A DNA stretch of 64,000 bases, taken from Mycolicibacterium confluentis. GTDB lineage: Bacteria > Actinomycetota > Actinomycetes > Mycobacteriales > Mycobacteriaceae. The stretch spans positions 2,170,001-2,234,000 of the forward strand of contig NZ_AP022612.1 in NCBI RefSeq assembly GCF_010729895.1, given 5' to 3'. Each line of letters begins with the position of its first letter. The first letter of the stretch is position 1. A program made the translations under genes and the position numbers. Below are positions 30,266-36,764 of this stretch, in pieces. The notes under the pieces were generated by a model. It saw only the letters and a list, made by a program, of their open reading frames with translations, did not search any database and was not told where the DNA came from.

Positions 30266-31702
30266 ATGACTTCCGCGATGGTGACTCGTGATGACGTGTT
30301 CAGCGTCCTCGCCGAGCTGGCTGCCGCGCAGGAGAAGTTGGCCGCGTTGCCGGTCGATGGGCTCAGCGCCCGCGAGGTGCTCGACGTGCTGGAAGTTCGC
30401 CAGCAGTTGGTATGGGCTGATGCCGCCGTCGACCACAAGCTGGTGGCCCGGTTGGGGGAGCTTGGCCCCGAAGCGTTGGGTGGGGACAAGGTCGCCAAAG
30501 TCCTGAGCCATCGGTTGCGAATCTCTGCCGAGGAGGCCCGCCAGCGCGTCGCCGACGCCGAGGTACTGGGTCCCCGCCGCGCGTTGACCGGTGAGGTGCT
30601 GGAACCGGTGATGCCCCACGTCGCCGCCGCCGTCGCTGAGGGCCGGGTGGGGCCCGCACATGTGAAGAGCTGCCGGGAGTTCTTCAAGGCGTTGCCTGAT
30701 CATGTGGATCTCAGCGCCCGGGTTGAGGCCGAGAAGTTGGCCGCCGAACACGCCTTCACCCTGGGAGTGTCCGACTTCCGGGCGGCGTTGAACCGGATGC
30801 TGCTGTGGCTCGACCCCGACGGTGCCTTCAACGACGCCGACATCCAACGCCGCCGCGGCCTCACCTTCGGCAAACAGGGTGCTGACGGGCTCATCCGAGT
30901 CAGTGGACACCTCACCCCGGAAGCGTGGGCGGTCTGGGAGCCGGTGATGGCCAAGAACGCCGCACCCGGGATGTGCAACCCCGACGACGAGGCACCGTGT
31001 GTCACCGGCAGGCCCTCAGAAGCGCAGATCAAGGCCGATCACCGCACCAAAGCTCAACGCCAGCACGACGCTCTGCTCGCCGGCGGCCGGACGATCCTGG
31101 CGTCGAAGAAGCTCGGGAAACTCAACGGCCTGCCCGTCACGGTGGTGGTGACGACGACGCTCAAGGAACTCGAATCAGGCGCGGGGTTCGGGATCACTGG
31201 CGGCGGGTCTCTGCTGCCGATGCGCGACCTGATCCGGATGGCCTCCCACGCCTTCCACTACCTGTCGGTGTTCGACGATGACGGGCAGGCGTTGTATCTG
31301 GGGCGGGCCAAACGGATCGCCACCCCAGCACAGCGCCTGGTGCTGTTCTCCAAGGAGCGTGGCTGCAGTGCACCCGGATGCACCGCGTCGTTCTACCAAT
31401 GCCAGGTTCATCACGCCGCCCAAGACTGGATCGAGGGCGGGGAGACGAATGTCAACGAACTGACCCTGGCGTGCGGGACCGACAACCGCAAGGTCGGCCC
31501 CGAACCTGAGAAATGGACCACGCGGATCCGCGATGACGGCCGCTGCGAATGGATCCCCCCACCGCACCTCGACAACGGTGGGCCCCGGGTGAATGACCAC
31601 CACCACCCCGAAAACCTCCTCAACCCCTACAAGGAGGGCAACGAAGGGCGGACCGGGTCACCCCAACCGGGAGCCGATGGCCCCGACCCCGACGGCACCT
31701 GA
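30266..31702 (+). CDS. DUF222/13E12-repeat HNH endonuclease-like protein
   Basis: 478 residues. DUF222 covers most of the protein (LSAREVLDVLEVRQQLVWADAAVDHKLVARL, LSHRLRISAEEARQRVADAEVLGPR, TLGVSDFRAALNRMLLWLDPDG). The C-terminal HNH region has CSAPGCTASFYQCQVHHAAQDWIEGGETNVNELTLACGTDNRK, with paired Cys and His residues that normally bind zinc and catalyse nicking. M. tuberculosis carries many such 13E12 (REP) proteins, several of which are DNA-damage induced. The perfect SOS box right before this ATG fits that. Biological role is not settled; some copies mark phage attachment sites. The ribosome site is poor and the transcript may be nearly leaderless. Confidence 0.9.
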   Translation: MTSAMVTRDDVFSVLAELAAAQEKLAALPVDGLSAREVLDVLEVRQQLVWADAAVDHKLVARLGELGPEALGGDKVAKVLSHRLRISAEEARQRVADAEVLGPRRALTGEVLEPVMPHVAAAVAEGRVGPAHVKSCREFFKALPDHVDLSARVEAEKLAAEHAFTLGVSDFRAALNRMLLWLDPDGAFNDADIQRRRGLTFGKQGADGLIRVSGHLTPEAWAVWEPVMAKNAAPGMCNPDDEAPCVTGRPSEAQIKADHRTKAQRQHDALLAGGRTILASKKLGKLNGLPVTVVVTTTLKELESGAGFGITGGGSLLPMRDLIRMASHAFHYLSVFDDDGQALYLGRAKRIATPAQRLVLFSKERGCSAPGCTASFYQCQVHHAAQDWIEGGETNVNELTLACGTDNRKVGPEPEKWTTRIRDDGRCEWIPPPHLDNGGPRVNDHHHPENLLNPYKEGNEGRTGSPQPGADGPDPDGT

Positions 31703-31811
31703 GCTGTCGAGGTCACACGGGGTGCGCGCAGCCGGAACAGGCATGGCGCAACTGGCATGGCGCATGTGGGGTGACCGGTACCGGCGCAGCCAGGTTCGCG
31801 CCGCAATAAGA

Positions 31812-31846
31812 GACTGGCACGCAGACATATGATCTGCGCGCCAGTC
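31812..31846. terminator. Hairpin between convergent DUF222 and hemophore genes
   Basis: Stem GACTGGC-A-CGCAGA pairs with TCTGCG-C-GCCAGTC (one A-C mismatch), loop CATATGA (31826-31832). No U-tract follows, which is common for mycobacterial hairpin terminators. It can serve both strands. A 13-base inverted repeat TGACCT-C-AGGTCA follows at 31859. Confidence 0.7.
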
Positions 31847-31898
31847 AGGTAGACAGCGTGACCTCAGGTCACCAGGGTGAGTTCAGGTCAGTGTGACC

Positions 31899-32261
31899 TC
31901 AGGGCGCAAGCGGGAACTCGTCGACCGGGTTGCCGCAACGGGCCTTGGTGTCGACCATGGGCCGGCGGATGCCCGCGAGCTCAGCGTGGATCTGCGGGTT
32001 GGCAGCGAAGTATTCCTTCTGCTTCGCGACGATGGTCTCGCGGTCCAGGCCCTCGAGGCTGGTGAAGAACTCGTTCACGTCGGGGTGGGTGAACAGGTAG
32101 GCCGAGGTCGATGCGGCCACGCTGGACGCGACACCGGCCAGGTCGGCCGCGGTGCAGTTCGGCGGACGCTCGGCGCTGGCGGTGGGGGCGGCGACGAGCA
32201 TTGCCGCTGCAGCACCTGCGCCGACAATTCCCGCAATGATGCGGCGGGCGGTGGAAGCCAT
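31899..32261 (-). CDS. Secreted hemophore-related (haem-binding) protein, Rv0203/Rv1174c family
   Basis: 120-residue precursor. Signal peptide MASTARRIIAGIVGAGAAAAMLVAAPTASA, cleaved after ASA. The mature part is a short helical domain: NCTAADLAGVASSVAASTSAYLFTHPDVNEFFTSLEGLD, then ANPQIHAELAGIRRPMVDTKARC. The two cysteines would form a disulfide. Family members bind haem outside the cell and help in iron uptake. The ATG at 32261 is preferred because GAGGAG precedes it and it opens the signal peptide. It stands alone. Confidence 0.85.
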   Translation of the reverse strand: MASTARRIIAGIVGAGAAAAMLVAAPTASAERPPNCTAADLAGVASSVAASTSAYLFTHPDVNEFFTSLEGLDRETIVAKQKEYFAANPQIHAELAGIRRPMVDTKARCGNPVDEFPLAP

Positions 32262-32347
32262 GTGTCGCTCCTCTTTCAGGTCTGAAGGGTCGCTAAGAAT
32301 TAAATCACCGCCACGTGGGGCGTGCCGGTGTTCGAGCAAACGAGAAC

Positions 32348-33409
32348 CTACAACTGTTGTGCCAGAGCCCAACCGCGTTCGGCGATGTCACGATACCGGT
32401 TGCGGAACACGTCGGTGCCCGCGCGGGCATCGGCGGCGTTGCCGTCGAGTCCTCGACGCCACACGCCGGCGACGATGGATGCTAGGCGGAACATCGAGAA
32501 CACCACGAACACATCCAACGACTCGGGAATCTCCCGGCCCGCGTGCGCACAGTACTGGGCAACGAATTCGCTCTGGCTTGGAATCCCGGTGCCGGTCAGA
32601 TCCTCACCCGCGACGCCCTCCAAACCCGTTGGCCCCGCGTCGAAGTGGTACGTCAGGCAGGCATAGGCCAGGTCCGCGAGCGGATGGCCGATTGTCGCCA
32701 GTTCCCAGTCCAGGACCGCAACCACCCTGGGTTCGGTGGGATGCAGCAGCACGTTGCCCAGCCGGTAGTCGCCGTGCGCGATGCACGCCGGTTCGGTGTC
32801 GGGTGGCAGATGGCGGGGTAGCCAGTCGGCCAGGAGGTCCATCGCGGGCATGTCCTCACAGCGCGCGGCCTGCCACTGCCTGGTCCACAGGGAGACCTGG
32901 CGTTCCATGTATCCGTCGGGTCTGCCGAAGTCCTCGAGTCCCGCGGTGCGCCAGTCGACCCCGTGCAGTGCCGCGAGCACCCGCGCCAGGTCGGCGTAGA
33001 CCGCGGCACGTTCGTCGGGCGTGCCCTCGCGCAGCACGCGGTCCGGGTAGATCCGGCCGGGCACATGGTCCATCACGAAAAAGGCCGTGCCGACCACGGA
33101 TTCGTCCGTGCACAGCAGGCGGGCGGGCGGCACGGGCACATCACTGTCGGCCAACGCCGCTATCGCGCGGTACTCGCGCTCCACCGCGTGCGCGCGGGGC
33201 AGCAGCTTCCCGGGCGGCTTCTTGCGCAGCACGTACTCGTGACCCGGGACCTGCAGGTGATAGGTCGGATTGCTCTGCCCGCCCTGGAACTGGCGAACCA
33301 CCAGGGGCCCGTCGAAACCGGGCAGGCGCTCACGGAGGTACGCCGACAACGCAGCCTCGTCGATGCGATGGGCGGGCAGCACCGGGACCAGTTCAGCGAC
33401 ACCGCCCAT
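32348..33409 (-). CDS. Phosphotransferase-family protein (ACAD10/11 N-terminal type)
   Basis: 353 residues, APH-like kinase fold: FQGGQSNPTYHLQVPGHEYVLRKKPPGKLLPRAHAVEREYRA in the N-lobe, HGDYRLGNVLLHPTEPRVVAVLDWELATIGHPLADLAY with the catalytic HGD-x4-N and metal DWE. It matches the mycobacterial kinases related to the phosphotransferase part of ACAD10/11, often linked to unusual lipid or hydroxyacyl-CoA degradation. The start lies 2 bases after the stop of the FHA gene, so they are co-transcribed. The substrate is unknown. Confidence 0.87.
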   Translation of the reverse strand: MGGVAELVPVLPAHRIDEAALSAYLRERLPGFDGPLVVRQFQGGQSNPTYHLQVPGHEYVLRKKPPGKLLPRAHAVEREYRAIAALADSDVPVPPARLLCTDESVVGTAFFVMDHVPGRIYPDRVLREGTPDERAAVYADLARVLAALHGVDWRTAGLEDFGRPDGYMERQVSLWTRQWQAARCEDMPAMDLLADWLPRHLPPDTEPACIAHGDYRLGNVLLHPTEPRVVAVLDWELATIGHPLADLAYACLTYHFDAGPTGLEGVAGEDLTGTGIPSQSEFVAQYCAHAGREIPESLDVFVVFSMFRLASIVAGVWRRGLDGNAADARAGTDVFRNRYRDIAERGWALAQQL

Positions 33410-33411
33410 GC

Positions 33412-34488
33412 TCAGGATGCCTCGAGTTCGGCGAGCAGTGAGTCCACCGCCGACTGTGCCTGCGGCGGCAACGGTTGATCGGCCTCGGCGGCCTCGATCA
33501 TGGTCGCGGGCAGGCCCGAAGCCAGCGCGGCGTCCTCAACGGTCAGGCTGGTCCGGTGCCGGGCCGCGAAAAGGCGTTGTCCGACAGTCGCATTGGGGGT
33601 GGCTGCGATCTTCAGCATCAGGTCGTCGTATCGGCGTCGCACTCCGCCCATCGCGATGACCAGCGCCGGCGCGCGAGGGGCATTGCGGGCCGCATCAGTG
33701 GCCACCGCGAGCAGGTTGCGCAGATCGCCCAGGATCGACGTGGCCGCCGCATGGAACTCGGGACTCGACGAACTCGGGAGCGTGGCCAACGCGGTGTCGA
33801 CGCTCTTGAGGGCCAGGTTGATGGTCTGCGCGATCAGCGGCGAGGCCACCGACGTCGAGATCACCTGGGTCTTCTCCTCATCCGGTGAGGGCGCCCCCTG
33901 CCGGATCCCCGCGATCGCACCCTGCGGCCACTGCAGCACCTCTTCGAGCTTGGTGCGCGTGTTCTCGTGCGGCCAACTGCGCCCCTTCTCGAAGGAGATC
34001 AGGGCGCCGGCGTTGATGATCTTGTCGCGGGCCAACCCGCGTTGGGTGAGTTCGAGTTCCCGACGGCGGGCCGCAACAGCGGCACCGGCGCGAGCGATGT
34101 CCGGGTCGACCGCGACGGTCGACTCGTCGTCGTCGATCTCGTCCTCGTCCCACCCGAACGACAGGTCGACGGCGAACCCCTCGGCGTCGCCGAGCTTGAT
34201 CGTCATCCCGTCGGTGACCACCACCGACTCATGGCGTTGCCCGTCGACGAACATGCCGTTGCGGCTGTTGTCGATCGCCACCCAATGAGCCCCCTCGGGA
34301 CGCAGACGCATGTGGGTGCGCGACATCCAGTTGAAGTCGAAATGGATGGACGCGGTCGGATCCCGTCCTATCGTCAACTCACCGTGTGACGGATCGGCGC
34401 GGCGCACCCGGCCGCCGCAGCGGATCGTCAGGTCTGGGGCGGTGACGGGAACCGAGGGGTTAAGACCTCCGGTGGCCGCGGAATCCAT
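33412..34488 (-). CDS. FHA-domain protein with helix-turn-helix (XRE-like) region
   Basis: 358 residues. FHA domain about 38-105, with GRDPTASIHFDFNWMSRTHMRLRP and NSRNGMFVDG, the phosphothreonine-binding loops. Residues 134-190 (AGAAVAARRRELELTQRGLARDKIINAGALISFEKGRSWPHENTRTKLEEVLQWPQG) look like an XRE-type HTH. A second, weaker HTH-like stretch near residues 305-345 begins FAARHRTSLTVEDAALASGLP. Binding phosphorylated partners and DNA in one protein suggests a kinase-linked regulator; this is inference. First gene of an operon with the phosphotransferase gene. Confidence 0.78.
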   Translation of the reverse strand: MDSAATGGLNPSVPVTAPDLTIRCGGRVRRADPSHGELTIGRDPTASIHFDFNWMSRTHMRLRPEGAHWVAIDNSRNGMFVDGQRHESVVVTDGMTIKLGDAEGFAVDLSFGWDEDEIDDDESTVAVDPDIARAGAAVAARRRELELTQRGLARDKIINAGALISFEKGRSWPHENTRTKLEEVLQWPQGAIAGIRQGAPSPDEEKTQVISTSVASPLIAQTINLALKSVDTALATLPSSSSPEFHAAATSILGDLRNLLAVATDAARNAPRAPALVIAMGGVRRRYDDLMLKIAATPNATVGQRLFAARHRTSLTVEDAALASGLPATMIEAAEADQPLPPQAQSAVDSLLAELEAS

Positions 34489-34505
34489 CGTCAGGGTGTC
34501 CTCCT

Positions 34506-34574
34506 GCTACGTCATTGCTACATATTCGCAGTTCGGAAGCAGCATACCGCAGTGTAAGTGTTGCACCGCTACAT
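34506..34574. promoter_or_regulatory. Three GCTACRT repeats between the FHA gene and coxM
   Basis: GCTACGT at 34506, GCTACAT at 34517 (11 bases apart, one helical turn) and GCTACAT at 34568 in an A+T-rich divergent promoter. They could bind the FHA-HTH protein or a regulator of the Mo-hydroxylase genes; this is inference. Confidence 0.4.
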
Positions 34575-34654
34575 TTTGGCGAGTTGGCCCCACCCGCTTC
34601 GGTGTGACGGGCGATACCCTAAACTGAGCGAGTGCACAGCAACTGGGATTTCTC

Positions 34655-35542
34655 GTGAAACCGGCACCATTCGCCTACCACCGTCCCCGTGATCTCGAAG
34701 ACGTCGTCGACCTGCTCGACGAGTTCGGGGACGACGGCAAGATCCTGGCCGGCGGCCAGAGTCTCACCGCCATGCTCGCGCTGCGGTTGACCCATTTCGA
34801 CAACCTGATCGACATCTCGCGGTTGGCCGAACTCCAGTACATCGAGCGTCGCGCCGACACCGTGTGGGTCGGGGCGGGCATCACGCACGCCGAGGTCGGC
34901 GCCCACGACCTCGTGCGCACGGACGTGCCCCTGCTGACCAAGGTCACGCCGCTGATCGGGCACTTCCAGATCCGCAACCGCGGCACCCTCGGTGGCGCGG
35001 TCGCACATGCCGACCCGGCGGGGGAGTTCCCCACCGTCGCGCTGACCCTGGACGCCACCATCGAAGCGACGTCCTCGTCGGGACGCCGGACGATTCCGGC
35101 CACAGAGTTCTTCACCGGCCTGTGGGAGACGTCGATGGCGCCCAGCGAAGTGCTCACGGCGGTGGGATTCCCGGTGTGGGGTGCCCGAAGCGGCTTCGCC
35201 GTGCATGAGTTCGCGCGCCGCCACGGCGATTTCGCGATCGCGGGAGCCACAGTGGCCACCGAGGTCGGCGACGACGACCGGGTGCGTCGGTGCGCCATCG
35301 GACTGATGGGGCTCAGTTCCACGCCGCGTCGCGCATTCGACGCCGAGCAGGCCGTCATCGGGCAGAAGCTCTCCGACGTCTCCGCCGAGGAACTGGGCCA
35401 ACTGGCCATGCGGGGACTCGACGACGTGCCCTCCGATCTCCAGGGATCGGCGGGCTACCGAACCCGAGTGGGCGCCGCGATGGTCTCGCGCGCCTGGACC
35501 GATGCCAGCACCGAAGCCGCAAGGGAGAGCGTCAATGCATGA
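34655..35542 (+). CDS. FAD subunit of a CO-dehydrogenase/xanthine-oxidase family hydroxylase
   Basis: 295 residues, medium FAD-binding subunit (CoxM type): AGGQSLTAMLALRL, DISRLAELQYI, PLIGHFQIRNRGTLGGAVAHADPAGEFPTVAL, the FAD contact loops. It passes electrons from the 2Fe-2S subunit to an acceptor. GTG start at 34655. Its end overlaps the start of the 2Fe-2S gene by 8 bases. The Mo subunit is not in this operon but is convergent at 36765-39131. Confidence 0.92.
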   Translation: MKPAPFAYHRPRDLEDVVDLLDEFGDDGKILAGGQSLTAMLALRLTHFDNLIDISRLAELQYIERRADTVWVGAGITHAEVGAHDLVRTDVPLLTKVTPLIGHFQIRNRGTLGGAVAHADPAGEFPTVALTLDATIEATSSSGRRTIPATEFFTGLWETSMAPSEVLTAVGFPVWGARSGFAVHEFARRHGDFAIAGATVATEVGDDDRVRRCAIGLMGLSSTPRRAFDAEQAVIGQKLSDVSAEELGQLAMRGLDDVPSDLQGSAGYRTRVGAAMVSRAWTDASTEAARESVNA

Positions 35543-36008
35543 ACACATCGTCGAGATGACCGTCAATGGTCGCCCGGTCGAAGCGGTGGTCGAGCCGCGA
35601 ATGACGTTGGCCGACTTCGTCCGTGAGCGCTGCGGCCTGACAGGCACGCACCTCGGCTGTGAGCACGGGTCGTGTGGCGCGTGCACGGTGCTGCTCGACG
35701 GCAAGGCCGTCCGCGGGTGCCTGGTGTTCGCGGTGCAGGCCGACGGGGCCGAAGTGTCGACGGTCGAGGGAGTTGCGTCGCCGGACGGCGAACTGTCACC
35801 GGTGCAGTCCGCGATGCGCGAGTGCCACGGACTGCAGTGCGGATTCTGCACACCGGGCTTCGTCATGTCGATCACCGCACTGCTGCAGGACAATCCGAAC
35901 CCCACCGACGAGGAGATCCGCGAAGGGCTCTCCGGGAACTTCTGCCGATGCACGGGGTATCAGGGCATCGTCAACGCCGTGCACCGCGCGGCCGAGAGCA
36001 TGTCCTAG
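35535..36008 (+). CDS. 2Fe-2S subunit of a CO-dehydrogenase/xanthine-oxidase family hydroxylase
   Basis: 157 residues, small iron-sulfur subunit (CoxS type). N-terminal plant-type cluster: Cys42, 47, 50 and 62 in GCEHGSCGACTVLLDG; C-terminal cluster: Cys102, 105, 137 and 139 in CGFCTPG and NFCRCTGYQG. Both clusters are complete. It relays electrons from the Mo centre of the large subunit to the FAD subunit. Translation is coupled to the FAD gene by an 8-base overlap. A strong hairpin follows. Confidence 0.94.
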   Translation: MHEHIVEMTVNGRPVEAVVEPRMTLADFVRERCGLTGTHLGCEHGSCGACTVLLDGKAVRGCLVFAVQADGAEVSTVEGVASPDGELSPVQSAMRECHGLQCGFCTPGFVMSITALLQDNPNPTDEEIREGLSGNFCRCTGYQGIVNAVHRAAESMS

Positions 36009-36032
36009 GTTTCCGAGCCGATCGCCAAAGAG

Positions 36033-36065
36033 TCGGGGCCCGCAGATCTGATCTGCGGGCCCCGA
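36033..36065. terminator. Bidirectional hairpin terminator between convergent Mo-hydroxylase transcripts
   Basis: Arms at 36034-36048 and 36050-36064 (CGGGGCCCGCAGATC and its exact complement), 15 paired bases or more with a single central T. It lies 25 bases after the 2Fe-2S gene and 14 bases before the end of the CoxG gene, so it can end both transcripts. Confidence 0.85.
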
Positions 36066-36078
36066 GTCGTGTTCAGGC

Positions 36079-36762
36079 TCAGTCCGTCTGCGACGGCAGC
36101 ACGATCACGTAGGGCTGCCGGCGTCGTCCGCCCAACAGCAGGCCAAGCACCAGACCCGCCGCCAGACCCGCGGCCACTGGCAGGGCCCGCTTGGCGAGTG
36201 GCCCGGCGATCAACGAGAACGCATCGAGTGACACCGCGGCGTCCTCGCTGGCCGCGGGAGCCGAAGCCGACGCGGAAAGACCTGCCGCCGTGGGAGTCTG
36301 GACCGCACGCGGCGCGTCGCCGGCCAGCAGGTCGGCCTCGAGGCGTGCGGCGAACTGATCGATCAGCTTGCCCGCGACGTCGGCGAGCACACCGCGACCG
36401 AACTGGGCCGCCTTACCGGAGATGGTCAGGTCGGTGGTGATCACACAGGTGGACGAATCACCTTCGTCCTTGAGTTCGAGCGTGACCAACGCCGAGGCGT
36501 TGCCCTGACCGCGAGTCTCCTTGGCGGTGCCCTTGATGACGGCGCGGTGGGACTGGGCGTCCTTCTCCTTGAACGCGCCCTTGCCCCGGTACTCGACCGT
36601 GATGGGCCCGACCTTGACCTTCACCGCCCCGGTGAAGTCGTCGCCGTCGACGGACAGCAGGCGCGCCCCCGGAATGCACGGGGCGACGCGCTGGACGTCG
36701 GTCAGCACATCCCAGGCCTTATCGATGGGCACCGGGACGCGAAACTCGTTGACCAGTTCCAC
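36079..36762 (-). CDS. CoxG-type SRPBCC protein, membrane anchored
   Basis: 227 residues. CoxG/SRPBCC domain in the first ~150 (VPIDKAWDVLTDVQRVAPCIPGARLLSVDGDDFTGAVKVKVGPI, GKGAFKEKDAQ, AQFGRGVLADVAGKLIDQFAARLE). A Ala/Ser-rich linker and one C-terminal membrane segment (VAAGLAAGLVLGLLLGGRRR) follow. In the CO-dehydrogenase system CoxG helps anchor the enzyme to the membrane. It starts 2 bases after the stop of the large subunit gene, in one operon with it. Confidence 0.88.
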   Translation of the reverse strand: MELVNEFRVPVPIDKAWDVLTDVQRVAPCIPGARLLSVDGDDFTGAVKVKVGPITVEYRGKGAFKEKDAQSHRAVIKGTAKETRGQGNASALVTLELKDEGDSSTCVITTDLTISGKAAQFGRGVLADVAGKLIDQFAARLEADLLAGDAPRAVQTPTAAGLSASASAPAASEDAAVSLDAFSLIAGPLAKRALPVAAGLAAGLVLGLLLGGRRRQPYVIVLPSQTD

Positions 36763-36764
36763 TC

